In this document: positions 7,876 to 15,693 of the stretch, in pieces
Layout: every line of letters begins with the position of its first letter
Position numbering within the stretch: position 1 is the first letter of the stretch
Source: Prevotella communis
GTDB lineage: Bacteria > Bacteroidota > Bacteroidia > Bacteroidales > Bacteroidaceae
Length of the DNA: 64,000 nt
Direction of reading: 5' to 3'
Assembly (NCBI RefSeq): GCF_022024115.1
Contig: NZ_CP091792.1
Coordinates: 186,001-250,000, forward strand
Notes under the pieces: generated by a model
Database searches by the model: none
Told to the model about the DNA's origin: nothing
Seen by the model: only the letters and a program-made list of their open reading frames with translations
Position numbers and translations under genes: made by a program

Positions 7876-8410
7876 AACGATAGATACTTTAAAAAGAATT
7901 TTTAGTGACAGCTTTATTGAAGCATCACATGATAACATAAGTGAACCGAAGGAAGATATGGTTCGTAAGATATGTAAGGGAGGAATAGCGGATGAAGATA
8001 TCCTTATCTGTCGTTTGGATCAAGAGGGTGGCTCTAATTATGCTGACCCATTTCCTTATATTAAAGGTGATTCTGTAAACCATGGACTTCGAGGAATGAA
8101 ACGTGTTAGTGATTATGTAATGTTTGTGGATAAGGATGGTGTGTTATTCGTCTTGATATTTGAGCTAAAGAAAGGGAAAGAGTCTCCAAAGGAGCAGCTT
8201 GATGTAACAGAGCCTTTAATTGATTTTATCTTTAATCGAGCCAAAATCCTCAAACACTTTGGCGAAATAAAGTATGAGGTTCGCAAGATTGGAATCACTG
8301 AAGAGGTTGGTAAGCGAAGTACTTCCGAGAGAGGAGAAATAATATATGATAATAGATTTGTCAAGCTTTATAGAGGTAAGTATATTTACCTGCGGAAACT
8401 ATTGCATTAA
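7868..8410 (+). CDS. Small PD-(D/E)XK-like protein, partner of the second ATPase
   Basis: A 180-residue protein of no recognised family. Residues 81-103 contain SDYVMFVDKDG then VLFVLIFELKKGK, giving D82, E99 and K101 (D-x16-E-x-K), a typical PD-(D/E)XK layout with a hydrophobic strand before E-x-K. The gene overlaps the ATPase by 8 bases. An ATPase plus tiny PD-(D/E)XK partner repeats the logic of the first cassette. Catalytic activity is inferred only from the motif. Confidence 0.55.
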   Translation: MSKTIDTLKRIFSDSFIEASHDNISEPKEDMVRKICKGGIADEDILICRLDQEGGSNYADPFPYIKGDSVNHGLRGMKRVSDYVMFVDKDGVLFVLIFELKKGKESPKEQLDVTEPLIDFIFNRAKILKHFGEIKYEVRKIGITEEVGKRSTSERGEIIYDNRFVKLYRGKYIYLRKLLH

Positions 8411-8532
8411 TTTAATCAATGCCCCGACTGATTGACTTTACGACGCTTGCTACCATAGGGACACAAGAAGTTAAGGTGCCTCCGAAAGGCGACCTCGTCA
8501 TAAGGCTCAAATGATATCTAGTCTCAGACTGT

Positions 8533-8651
8533 AAGATTTTGAATCAGATTTTGAAAGATTTCTCGCCTTCAGGCGACTTCATCAATTTCTGGACCTTCAG
8601 GTCTTAACAATTTTTGAATATAATTTTCTTCAAATTTTAAGCATCGCGACC
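8533..8651 (-). repeat. Structured intergenic module, copy B
   Basis: On the - strand: GGTCGCGATGCTTAAAATTT, an A/T-rich block, hairpin GACCTGAAGGTC, AGAAATTGATGAA, hairpin TCGCCTGAAGGCGA, GAAATCTTTCAAAATC. The order and spacers match copy A, but the second stem is different. It lies between the second ATPase cassette and a four-helix bundle gene. Confidence 0.7.
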
Positions 8652-8716
8652 CCATCCACAGAATCGCCTGCGATTCTCTGATCTGTGCCATCTGTGGCAT
8701 CTGTGCGACAATCATC

Positions 8717-9175
8717 ATGTCTGAAATTTCCGACGCAATCCAATCCAAATGTCTCGCCTTTGGCGACCGCATAATCAAATTGAATGATTACCTCCTCAAA
8801 GAGGCTGCTAATGCCAAGCCAACTTACAAACTAGTTAAGGGCAAACGGGTGTATGAGAAAACAGTCCCCGTTTATTTGCAATCAATCTCAGCATTATGTA
8901 ACCAATTGCTTCGTGCAGGCACGAGCATAGGCGCCAATAACGCTGAAGCATGTAACGCTATCAGCAAGGCAGATTTCAAGTCCAAAAGTTTTATTGCTCT
9001 TAAAGAAGCACGGGAATCTTTATATTGGATTGACCTGCTTCATCGCAATAGCTACTTGGACGATAAACAATACCAAAGCATATACAACGATGCTGAAGAA
9101 CTTGTTAAGATACTAGTTACAAGGTGTAAGAAATTAAATCAAGAAACATTAAATAAAGAAGATGAAAAAGAGTAG
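8717..9175 (+). CDS. Four-helix bundle protein (S23/Avd-like), copy 1
   Basis: A 152-residue helical protein of the four-helix bundle family (rRNA intervening-sequence S23 / Avd-like). The family signature is visible in LLRAGTSIGANNAEA and in the C-terminal helix with KILVTRCKKLN. It differs from the copy at 23768 by only about three residues, although many third codon positions differ in the first two thirds. The last about 60 codon-bases and 70 flanking bases are nearly identical DNA. The hairpin CTCGCCTTTGGCGA is embedded in codons 12-18. No reverse transcriptase is nearby, so a DGR role is unlikely. Function in the cell is unknown. Confidence 0.75.
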   Translation: MSEISDAIQSKCLAFGDRIIKLNDYLLKEAANAKPTYKLVKGKRVYEKTVPVYLQSISALCNQLLRAGTSIGANNAEACNAISKADFKSKSFIALKEARESLYWIDLLHRNSYLDDKQYQSIYNDAEELVKILVTRCKKLNQETLNKEDEKE

Positions 9176-9199
9176 AGTAGTTGGGATTGTAGTGGGCGT

Positions 9200-9275
9200 T
9201 GGAATTTCTTCCTTCTTCCCTCTTACATCTTCCATCATAAAACTCTTCCCTCTTACATCAAACATCTGACATCAA
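9200..9275. repeat. CTTCCCTCTTACATCTTCCATC-type low-complexity repeat
   Basis: Short imperfect copies of TTCCCTCTTACATC and CATCTGACATCA. Similar tracts occur at 14865-14928 and 24255-24335. The segment just before it (9140-9230) is shared almost exactly with 24190-24280. Confidence 0.6.
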
Positions 9276-9321
9276 GCGAAGCGTAAGTGGTCGAGTAGCA
9301 TGGACTATTGACAAGTTTATT

Positions 9322-9459
9322 GTGTTGGTGGGCAAGTGGGCAGAGCCAATTCAAGAGCAGCTCACCGAATTGCTGGAGCAGGAGTTCTCCCTGCCGTATT
9401 TCGAGTTCGTGTACGCGGAGTGTCCTCCCATTGAATTGGGAGGAACGGCTTCCGCCTAG
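9322..9459 (+). pseudogene. Small protein, probably frameshifted at its start
   Basis: From GTG 9322 the frame gives about 45 residues (LVGKWAEPIQEQLTELLEQE, then FSLPYFEFVYAECPPIEL). Just upstream, ATGGACTATTGACAAGTTTATTG would read MDIDKFI in the same frame if one T were removed, which looks like a one-base insertion at the N-terminus. The composition is protein-like, with an acidic helix followed by an aromatic stretch. No family recognised. Another longer frame over the same bases (9308-9529) has implausible Ser/Arg/Trp composition. Confidence 0.4.
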
Positions 9460-9566
9460 AAGGGCTAATCTATTAAATCCACGGCTGGTCTGGCGTCATG
9501 CCCACAACCCGATAACCCTGCGGGAATAATTTCTCCCCTCAAACCTCAAGCAAAGTAATAACGACG

Positions 9567-9854
9567 ATGAAAAGAAACGATACAACACAAGAGGCAATCC
9601 TCAGCAGTGCGGGGGGCTTTACTGCCTTCAGCTACGGAGGGTACAACATACGATTCAAGGCACCATACAGCCTTGAACGTTACACCGATGTCCTCAAGTG
9701 GGACAACGGGTATTTGGTGGTATTGGCCAAGTATAGCCACAATGATGAGCCTGAGGAGGAGTATATCGACCTCAAGCCCATTCTGGCTGGTCTCTACATC
9801 GACTCGGATGCCTTCTTAAAACCGATAAAAACTGTACGTATAGCATATGCCTGA
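9567..9854 (+). CDS. Conserved-looking small protein upstream of a DUF4160 gene
   Basis: No function recognised for this 95-residue protein. It has a compact alternating pattern (FTAFSYGGYNIRFKAPYSLE, then VLKWDNGYLVVLAKY) and a DLKPILAGLYI segment. It overlaps the next gene by 8 bases, and the third gene starts 3 bases after the second, so 9567-10350 is one transcription unit. The arrangement resembles a toxin-antitoxin-like module. Confidence 0.6.
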   Translation: MKRNDTTQEAILSSAGGFTAFSYGGYNIRFKAPYSLERYTDVLKWDNGYLVVLAKYSHNDEPEEEYIDLKPILAGLYIDSDAFLKPIKTVRIAYA

Positions 9855-10068
9855 TATCAAGACAATTGCCGACAATGCTAATATCGTTGTCAACGGATAT
9901 GCCTTCACCCGCGAGGAGGATGGTATACATGTGCTCAACCTCAATAGTCCCGACAAGGCTGTCGTGTTCAGTGAGGATGGCGAGGTGCTGGAGACCACGA
10001 TGGACGATATCGAACTCTCCATCGCCAGCCGTTATCTACAGCAGAACTTGAAATATATGGAGGACTGA
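9847..10068 (+). CDS. Small acidic protein, middle gene of the DUF4160 operon
   Basis: A 73-residue acidic protein (NIVVNGYAFTREEDGIHVLN, then VVFSEDGEVLETTMDDIELS) with the look of a beta-rich domain and a C-terminal helix. It overlaps the preceding gene and is followed 3 bases later by the DUF4160-like gene. By position it could be an antitoxin-like partner, as DUF4160 genes often sit beside small acidic partners. This is inference. Confidence 0.55.
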   Translation: MPDIKTIADNANIVVNGYAFTREEDGIHVLNLNSPDKAVVFSEDGEVLETTMDDIELSIASRYLQQNLKYMED

Positions 10069-10071
10069 ACC

Positions 10072-10350
10072 ATGCCGAAGTACTACGATTTCAAAGTGGC
10101 TGGCTACTATCTGTATTTCACCTCTTTCTGTGTGGTGGAGTGTATGCATGTGCATGCCAGTGATAGCAAACTGTCCGAGGGAGGTTCTGCCAAGTTCTTT
10201 GTCAAGAGCAATGGCGATGCGGTACTTCAGAACCGTGGTGCCCTTAACGACCGTGAGATTGCAAGGATTTCCGAGTTCATCAAGGACCACTATCAGGAAA
10301 TGTACCTTCGCTGGTCTCAGTATAGTAGAAAGGGTTTTTATGAGAAGTAG
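10072..10350 (+). CDS. DUF4160-like protein
   Basis: A 92-residue protein with GYYLYFTSFCVVECMHVHAS and SAKFFVKSNGDAVLQNRG, matching the DUF4160 pattern (H-V-H, then a K-x-W/F-x segment). Members of this family are often found in toxin-antitoxin-like pairs. It ends WSQYSRKGFYEK. Co-directional with, and 3 bases after, the previous gene. Confidence 0.65.
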   Translation: MPKYYDFKVAGYYLYFTSFCVVECMHVHASDSKLSEGGSAKFFVKSNGDAVLQNRGALNDREIARISEFIKDHYQEMYLRWSQYSRKGFYEK

Positions 10351-10420
10351 GGGAGGCTAGGTGTCATAAATTTCTTCCTTCAAACGACAAACGAAAACAA
10401 ACAATATAAAATATAACAAT

Positions 10421-10630
10421 ATGTGTACAGTAAGTGTTAAGGTGAACGAGGCATTGCTTCGTGGCATGCGGCCGGAGCTGAACTCCACGGCAGCTATCCG
10501 TCAGTGGGCACAGCAGCAGATAGACTTGCGTATTCAGCAGATGGAGCTCGACGACCAGGAAACGATGACTATCGATGAAGCCCGCGAGTTGACATTGGCG
10601 GCAGTAAGGGATGAGTATGCGAAGTTATGA
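10421..10630 (+). CDS. Antitoxin-like protein (RelB/ParD-type position)
   Basis: A 69-residue protein starting MCTVSVKVNEALLRGMRPEL with a ribbon-helix-helix-like first strand followed by two helices, ending in an acidic helix. It overlaps the following toxin-like gene by 4 bases (ATGA), the usual antitoxin-first arrangement. It likely binds the toxin and its own promoter. Confidence 0.6.
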   Translation: MCTVSVKVNEALLRGMRPELNSTAAIRQWAQQQIDLRIQQMELDDQETMTIDEARELTLAAVRDEYAKL

Positions 10631-10917
10631 AACATGTTATTAGGAAACGTTGCGCACAGAAGATAACAACCTTCTATCGCAATGTGTCCAAGAAATATAA
10701 GCATACCTATTCTCAGAAGTTGATGGAAAAGAACGTGCATGACGCCTATGACTCCATGTTTCAGATAGAGCGCACCCTCCTCCGCCGCGAGCCAACCATC
10801 TCCCAATGGGCTGGCTACCACATGGCTAATACCGATAAGTGGTACTTTGCCTACACGATAGATGGCGACACCATCACAGTAGTCGATGCTCGCCATGCAC
10901 AAAACATGAGGGAATAA
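10627..10917 (+). CDS. RelE/ParE-like toxin
   Basis: A 96-residue basic protein with a C-terminal KWYFAYTIDGDTITVVDARH-type strand and H-x-x-N-M ending, as in RelE/ParE-superfamily mRNA interferases and gyrase inhibitors. The N-terminus (KHVIRKRCAQKI) is strongly basic. Translationally coupled to the upstream antitoxin-like gene. The subfamily cannot be fixed by eye. Confidence 0.6.
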   Translation: MKHVIRKRCAQKITTFYRNVSKKYKHTYSQKLMEKNVHDAYDSMFQIERTLLRREPTISQWAGYHMANTDKWYFAYTIDGDTITVVDARHAQNMRE

Positions 10918-10984
10918 TTTCTCCCCTCAATCGAAAAAACAATGCAAGAGCAGAGACCAAGTGCCTGATAAACGAAAACGAATT

Positions 10985-11347
10985 ATGGATAAAGCCCGCA
11001 ATTTTAGGAACTACAAGGTATGGCAAGATGCTGTAGAGTATAGCTCTATGATATATCAGGAGACAGATAAAATGCCTTGGTTCGAGAAGAAAGGGCTATG
11101 TGATCAACTTCAGCGGGCAGCAGTAAGTATTGGCAGCAACATTGCCGAAGGTTCTGCAAAGCCTTCAAATGTCGAATTTGCTCACTATCTTGATACAGCT
11201 TTAGGCAGTGCTTACGAAGTTGAAACACAGCTGCTGATTGCAAACAAAATAGGATATATAGATAACGAAAAATATAAAGAGTTGCATAACGGAATCATCA
11301 ACATCGAAAAGCAACTTGCGGGATTAATCCGTTCATTGCGTCAATAG
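10985..11347 (+). CDS. Four-helix bundle protein (S23-like), distinct member
   Basis: About 120 residues with the family pattern [35 protein letters not shown] and a C-terminal helix pair. ATG 10985 fits the usual start better than the in-frame GTG at 10961. It lies 34 bases upstream of gmd, probably in the same transcript. Four-helix bundle genes are frequently scattered in Bacteroidetes polysaccharide loci; their role is unknown. Confidence 0.75.
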   Translation: MDKARNFRNYKVWQDAVEYSSMIYQETDKMPWFEKKGLCDQLQRAAVSIGSNIAEGSAKPSNVEFAHYLDTALGSAYEVETQLLIANKIGYIDNEKYKELHNGIINIEKQLAGLIRSLRQ

Positions 11348-11381
11348 TTTTGGTTTTCGTTATGGTTTTGGTTTCAAAAGT

Positions 11382-12509
11382 ATGAAAACAGCATTAATTA
11401 CTGGTATTACAGGCCAAGACGGATCTTATTTGGCCGAGTTTTTATTAGAGAAGGGATATGACGTACATGGAACGATACGTCGTAGTTCCGTGGATTTCCG
11501 TGAACGTATAGCACATTTGGAGGGTACGCCTCATTTCCATCTGCATTATGCAGATTTGGGCGACTCTATGAGTGTGCTGGGCGTGATTGGTAAGGTACGC
11601 CCCGATGAGATATATAATCTGGCAGCTCAGAGCCATGTGCAGGTCAGTTTCGACTCTCCGGAGTTTACTGCTGATGTTGATGCAGTGGGTGTGCTCCGTA
11701 TTTTGGAGGCAGTTCGCCAGCTTGGCATGACTGAGACCTGCCGTATCTATCAGGCATCTACTTCCGAACTCTATGGTAAGGTGGAGGAGGTCCCTCAGAA
11801 CGAGAACACCCCCTTCCATCCCTATAGCCCATACGCTGTAGCAAAGCAGTACGGCTTCTGGATTGTTAAGGAGTACCGTGAGGCCTACAATATGTATTGC
11901 TGCTCAGGTATCCTCTTCAATCATGAGTCTGAGCGCCGTGGTGAGACCTTCGTAACAAGAAAGATTACCCTTGCTGCAGCCCGTATCTCTCAGGGAGTAC
12001 AGGATTGTCTGTACCTCGGTAACATGGATTCATTGCGTGACTGGGGCTATGCCAAGGACTATGTGGAGTGTATGTGGCTCATTCTTCAGCAGGATAAACC
12101 AGAGGACTTCGTGATTGCTACAGGTGTTCAGCACTCTGTCCGTGAATTCACGGAACTTGCTTTCAAACATGCAGGTATTGAACTCGAATTCAAGGGAAAA
12201 GGTCTTGACGAAGTTGGCGTAGTAAAAACCATCAACTCAGCCATCAGCCATCATCCATCAGCCATCAAACCCGGCGACGTAGTCGTAAGGGTTTCCCCGG
12301 ACTTCTATCGTCCTACCGATGTTGTTAACCTTTGGGGTGATCCAACAAAGGCGAAAGCCAAACTGAAGTGGAACCCCAATAAGACTTCATTCGAAGAATT
12401 GGTTAAGTTGATGGTCGAGCATGATATCGCAAAGGTAGCAGCCGAAGGTGCCGCCGCCAAGGTCCGCACCAACCTTGCAGAATACTTGGAGAAAGGTATT
12501 GTAAAGTAA
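11382..12509 (+). CDS. gmd: GDP-mannose 4,6-dehydratase
   Basis: Converts GDP-D-mannose to GDP-4-keto-6-deoxymannose in the cytoplasm, the first step to GDP-L-fucose. The Rossmann start [18 protein letters not shown], the TSELYG serine/threonine region and the YxxxK pair in YSPYAVAK are clear, and the 375-residue length is normal. Near the C-terminus a loop reads [16 protein letters not shown]. Its DNA (12231-12268) is the same CAGCCATCA-type repeat found in intergenic regions, so repeat DNA has been taken into a surface loop without breaking the frame. fcl follows after one four-helix bundle gene. Confidence 0.93.
   Translation: MKTALITGITGQDGSYLAEFLLEKGYDVHGTIRRSSVDFRERIAHLEGTPHFHLHYADLGDSMSVLGVIGKVRPDEIYNLAAQSHVQVSFDSPEFTADVDAVGVLRILEAVRQLGMTETCRIYQASTSELYGKVEEVPQNENTPFHPYSPYAVAKQYGFWIVKEYREAYNMYCCSGILFNHESERRGETFVTRKITLAAARISQGVQDCLYLGNMDSLRDWGYAKDYVECMWLILQQDKPEDFVIATGVQHSVREFTELAFKHAGIELEFKGKGLDEVGVVKTINSAISHHPSAIKPGDVVVRVSPDFYRPTDVVNLWGDPTKAKAKLKWNPNKTSFEELVKLMVEHDIAKVAAEGAAAKVRTNLAEYLEKGIVK
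12231..12268 (+). repeat. CAGCCATCATCCATCAGCCATC-type repeat inside gmd
   Basis: Tandem CAGCCATCA / CATCCATCA words lie inside the gmd reading frame. The same words are intergenic at about 2235-2270 and 23730-23760. Confidence 0.7.
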
Positions 12510-12660
12510 ACTTCAGAGTTTAAGGGGTTTAAAAGTTTAAGAAGTTTAAGAAACAAGAGTTCAAGTGGTTTAATGGTTCAAGAAGTTTAAGAGGAAAAGC
12601 GTAAAGCGCCTTAAACCCTTTAAACATATTAAACTTTTTAAACTGACTTACAAAGCGAAT
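12510..12660. repeat. GTTTAAG / CTTAAAC minisatellite, inverted arrangement
   Basis: The first half has repeated AGTTTAAG words and the second half CTTAAAC words, so the whole tract can fold into a long imperfect hairpin around AGCGTAAAGCGC. The same repeat flanks the other side of the following four-helix bundle gene. Confidence 0.65.
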
Positions 12661-12663
12661 AAA

Positions 12664-13065
12664 ATGAGCGCAGTACGGGACTTTGAAGAGCTAGCAATCT
12701 TCCAGAAAGCACGTGAGCTTTCAAAGAAGATTTATCCTGTTACTAATAGGGATGGTTTCAAGTCAGATTTCCGCTTTGTTCAGCAGATACGTGCAGCAGC
12801 TGGTTCCATCATGGATAATATTGCAGAAGGGTTCGAAAGAACCGGCAATAAAGAATTCTTAAACTTCTTATACATAGCAAAAGGCTCTTGTGGCGAAGTC
12901 CGCTCTCAGCTCATTAGAGCTAACGATGTTGGCTACTTGACTCCAGAGGAGTTTGATGAGTTATATTCAGAATGCCGTAAGCTTTCAGCTGGCATTATGA
13001 ACTTCATCAAAGAAATCAAAGCGAGCGACTTGACGGGTGCTAAGTTTAAAGAGTTTAATGGTTAA
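12664..13065 (+). CDS. Four-helix bundle protein (S23-like) between gmd and fcl
   Basis: A 133-residue helical protein with FEELAIFQKARELSKKIYPV, IRAAAGSIMDNIAEGFER and LYIAKGSCGEVRSQLIRA, the standard four-helix bundle family pattern. It sits between the two GDP-fucose genes, flanked on both sides by CTTAAAC minisatellite DNA, as if inserted with it. The last codons (KFKEFNG) are themselves repeat-like (AAGTTTAAAGAGTTTAATGG). No function known in this setting. Confidence 0.75.
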   Translation: MSAVRDFEELAIFQKARELSKKIYPVTNRDGFKSDFRFVQQIRAAAGSIMDNIAEGFERTGNKEFLNFLYIAKGSCGEVRSQLIRANDVGYLTPEEFDELYSECRKLSAGIMNFIKEIKASDLTGAKFKEFNG

Positions 13066-13246
13066 AAAGTTCAAGAGGACTAGCGCAAAGAGCCTTAAAC
13101 ATCTTAAACCCTTTGAACATCTTAAACCTTTAAACCACCGCTTTTGCGGCTTAAACCCTTAAACCCTTTGAACATCTTAAACATTTAAACCACCGCTTTT
13201 GCGGCTTAAACCCTTAAACACCTTAAACATCTTAAACTTTTTAAGT
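13050..13246. repeat. CTTAAAC minisatellite with CCGCTTTTGCGG hairpins
   Basis: About fifteen CTTAAAC / CTTTGAACATC words plus two copies of ACCGCTTTTGCGGCTTAAAC. It fills the gap before fcl. A few GTTTAA words at its left end allow pairing with the CTTAAAC side. Confidence 0.7.
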
Positions 13247-14188
13247 ATGAATCTTGATTCAAAAATATATGTTGCAGGACATAGAGGCATGGTTGGTAGC
13301 GCCATTGTCCGTGAACTGCAAAGACAAGGATATAATAATCTGGTGTTGAGAACCCACTCGGAGCTTGACCTGACCCGTCAGGAGGCAGTAGAAAAATTCT
13401 TTGCCGATGAGAAGCCCGAATACGTGTTCCTTGCTGCCGCCAAGGTAGGCGGCATTGTGGCTAACCAGAGCGCCCTTGCCGATTTCATGTACGACAACAT
13501 GATTCTCGAGATGAACGTCATCCATGCCGCTTGGAAGAACGGCTGCAAGAAGCTCGAGTTCCTGGGCTCCAGCTGCATCTACCCCCGTCTGGCTCCCCAG
13601 CCCATGCCCGAGAGCTGCCTGCTCACCAGTGAGCTGGAGAAGACCAACGAAGCCTATGCCCTGGCTAAGATTAGTGGCCTCAAGTACTGCGAGTTCCTCA
13701 ACCGCCAGTACGGCACTGATTATATCAGCGTGATGCCCACTAACCTCTACGGTCCCAATGATAACTATCATCCAGAGCACAGCCATGTGCTCCCCGCCCT
13801 TATCCGTCGCTTCCATGAAGCTAAGGAGGCAGGTTTGGAAAGCGTCACCTGTTGGGGAGATGGCTCACCACTCCGTGAGTTCCTGTATGTTGATGACCTC
13901 GCCAACCTCTGTGTGTTCCTGATGAACAACTACTCTGGCAACGAGACCGTCAATGCAGGTACCGGTAAGGAGCTCACTATTAAGGCCCTCACCGAACTGG
14001 TTGCAAAGGTGATAGGCTATAAGGGCAAAATAGAGTGGGATACCACTCGTCCGAATGGTACCCCACGCAAACTCCTTGATGTCTCTAAGGCCACCAAACT
14101 CGGCTGGACCTACAAGACCGAACTTGAAGACGGCATCCGCCTGGCCTACGAGGACTTCCTGCACAACCCGATGCGAGCAGAACGCTAG
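13247..14188 (+). CDS. fcl: GDP-L-fucose synthase
   Basis: 3,5-epimerase/4-reductase that turns GDP-4-keto-6-deoxymannose into GDP-L-fucose. The NADP-binding start is [16 protein letters not shown], with the catalytic region [15 protein letters not shown] and [14 protein letters not shown] (Y-x-x-x-K). ATG 13247 is preferred because the upstream 16 codons are repeat DNA (CTTAAAC). The length of about 313 residues is normal. Together with gmd it supplies GDP-fucose to the surface polysaccharide. Confidence 0.93.
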   Translation: MNLDSKIYVAGHRGMVGSAIVRELQRQGYNNLVLRTHSELDLTRQEAVEKFFADEKPEYVFLAAAKVGGIVANQSALADFMYDNMILEMNVIHAAWKNGCKKLEFLGSSCIYPRLAPQPMPESCLLTSELEKTNEAYALAKISGLKYCEFLNRQYGTDYISVMPTNLYGPNDNYHPEHSHVLPALIRRFHEAKEAGLESVTCWGDGSPLREFLYVDDLANLCVFLMNNYSGNETVNAGTGKELTIKALTELVAKVIGYKGKIEWDTTRPNGTPRKLLDVSKATKLGWTYKTELEDGIRLAYEDFLHNPMRAER

Positions 14189-14192
14189 CCTG

Positions 14193-14612
14193 TCATTTCG
14201 GTTGCAAGTCCCGGTATTCCCTCACCGCATCAAAACACGGACACTTCTTGTTGTGCGTGAGGTCTCGGTGACCAACAATCACCGCGTCTGGGAACCGCTG
14301 ATGCAACTCCTCTAAGAGCTTTCTCAGCACCCGCTTCTGCTCCGGCGTCCTGGTATCCGCGGCTTTCCCAGCCTCATTCAGTCCACCCTCATAGCAAATC
14401 CCGATGCTGTAGCGGTTATGAGGATAACAGTGAGCGCCAACCTCTTCAAGAGGTCTCCCCAGTTCCACAGTACCATCCCGTCTCACCACATAGTGATACC
14501 CGATGCCCTTCCATCCCTTATCCTTATGCCAGTCGTCAATATCCTCTGCGGAGCTCTGCTGTCCCGGACGGACAGCAGAGCAATGTACCACAATCAGCTT
14601 AATGCTTCTCAT
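14193..14612 (-). CDS. N-acetylmuramoyl-L-alanine amidase (PGRP/T7-lysozyme type)
   Basis: A 139-residue zinc amidase that cleaves the stem peptide from N-acetylmuramate. Visible features are IVVHCSA (first His), IGYHYVVRRDGTVELGRP, GAHCYPHN, and GHRDLTHNKKCPCFD (second His and Cys ligands). No signal peptide is visible, so it is cytoplasmic or phage-like. It is the last gene of the - strand HU-like / smalltalk / amidase module, a common Bacteroidales arrangement near capsule loci, and ends 4 bases from fcl, convergently. Confidence 0.9.
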   Translation of the reverse strand: MRSIKLIVVHCSAVRPGQQSSAEDIDDWHKDKGWKGIGYHYVVRRDGTVELGRPLEEVGAHCYPHNRYSIGICYEGGLNEAGKAADTRTPEQKRVLRKLLEELHQRFPDAVIVGHRDLTHNKKCPCFDAVREYRDLQPK

Positions 14613-14660
14613 AAGCTTCTGAAACTTAATGTTTAATCTTTAATGTTTAATCTTTCATGT

Positions 14661-14768
14661 TTAATGTACCACGCATGAGCTAGCCCCCAGCGCCGCCACG
14701 ATGGCCGTTAAGATATTGATAAGTGTTTGGATACCGAACTTCAATAATTTCTTGTTACCTGTCTTCAT
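14661..14768 (-). CDS. Smalltalk-type small membrane protein
   Basis: A 35-residue protein: KKLLKFGIQTLINILTAI then VAALGASSCVVH, with a basic start, one hydrophobic helix and a Gly-x-x-Ser-Cys ending. This is the pattern of Bacteroidales smalltalk proteins, which are found between an HU-like gene and an amidase as here. Function unknown; probably membrane-inserted. Confidence 0.75.
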   Translation of the reverse strand: MKTGNKKLLKFGIQTLINILTAIVAALGASSCVVH

Positions 14769-14820
14769 ACAATATAAATTTAGTTGTTAATATAAATTAT
14801 CCCGCCACCCTCCCTCTGAT

Positions 14821-14928
14821 AATTATCAATTGTCAATTATCAATTGTCAATTGTTTACGGCCCTTCAGCCCTCTTACATCAGCCTTCAGACCTCTTACAT
14901 CTTCCATCTTCCCTCTTCCATCATCAGG
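14821..14928. repeat. CAATTGTCAATTAT and CTTACATCTTCC repeats
   Basis: Tandem ATCAATTGTCAATT words (14821-14853) followed by TTCAGCCCTCTTACATCAGCC and CTTCCATCTTCCCTCTTCCATC words. These overlap the 3' end of the HU-like gene by a few bases. Confidence 0.6.
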
Positions 14929-15508
14929 GATTCACCGGTCCGCTCTCACCGCCACCATTCGTTGGCTCTGTGTTCTCACCGGTGTTGTTTGTAGGCTCCG
15001 TGTTGTTCTGAGGGTCAGTCTCCTCCACGGTCTCCGTGAGCGCTTTCTTGACACGTTTCAGTTCTACGCGTTTCTTGAAGATGTCGTTCCAGCTCTTGGG
15101 GAGATCCACTTCGATGGTGGCGATACAATCAGAAATGGCGAGGTCACTGGTTGTCAGCTCACGATCGACATTGATTTGAGCCGCTTTCTCAGGATCCGAC
15201 TCCGCCGCTTTACGAGCTACGAGCTTTGCTTTCAGCTCACTCTGCGAGATGCGACCTGACACCTTTGGACGGAACACTAGTCCGTTAGGCGAACAGATCA
15301 CTTTCGCATTCAGACTCACAATCTCAGGCAGCTTATCCTCGATCTGCTGCATCACTGCCGCCACGTCGGCTGCCGTCACAGTACTGCCGTTCGCCATACG
15401 GTTACACCAGTCGTTGAAACCAACGGTCTGGGTGTTTACCACGCGAGCCTGTACCATCTGCTCATTCTTGAGCTTGTTAAACATTTTAATAAACTGTGTA
15501 GAAATCAT
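14924..15508 (-). CDS. HU-like DNA-binding protein with disordered Thr/Asn/Glu-rich tail
   Basis: A 194-residue protein. Residues about 20-100 (QARVVNTQTVGFNDWCNRMA, STVTAADVAAVMQQIEDKL, LVFRPKVSGRIS) match the Bacteroidetes HU-like domain, which has T-x-x-D-V-x-A-V and a G-x-F-R-P-like strand. A long C-terminal tail (NNTEPTNNTGENTEPTNGGG) is low complexity. It is the first gene of the - strand module, with its own TACCTTTG promoter. Confidence 0.75.
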   Translation of the reverse strand: MISTQFIKMFNKLKNEQMVQARVVNTQTVGFNDWCNRMANGSTVTAADVAAVMQQIEDKLPEIVSLNAKVICSPNGLVFRPKVSGRISQSELKAKLVARKAAESDPEKAAQINVDRELTTSDLAISDCIATIEVDLPKSWNDIFKKRVELKRVKKALTETVEETDPQNNTEPTNNTGENTEPTNGGGESGPVNP

Positions 15509-15581
15509 TTATTTGCCCCTTGTCAGTAGAGGACTCAGTATTTCCGTTCAACACGACATTGTGTCTCATCGGCTGACGGTG

Positions 15582-15589
15582 CAAAGGTA
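15582..15589 (-). promoter_or_regulatory. -7 element of the HU-like gene promoter
   Basis: On the - strand the sequence TACCTTTG sits about 74 bases upstream of the HU-like start. No convincing -33 box was seen. Confidence 0.5.
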
Positions 15590-15693
15590 CTATAATTCAC
15601 GTCCAGGAGGTTCCTCGGTATACCGTGAAACCAAATGGGTAATATATTAACATTAATTATCATAAATCATTTTTAAAAATCTACATTAGACTG

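Noticed and set aside
9308..9529. 73-residue + strand frame
   Set aside because: Ser/Trp/Arg-rich and overlapping a better protein-like frame at 9322-9459.
14055..14315. 86-residue + strand frame crossing the end of fcl
   Set aside because: A shadow of fcl and of the convergent amidase gene.
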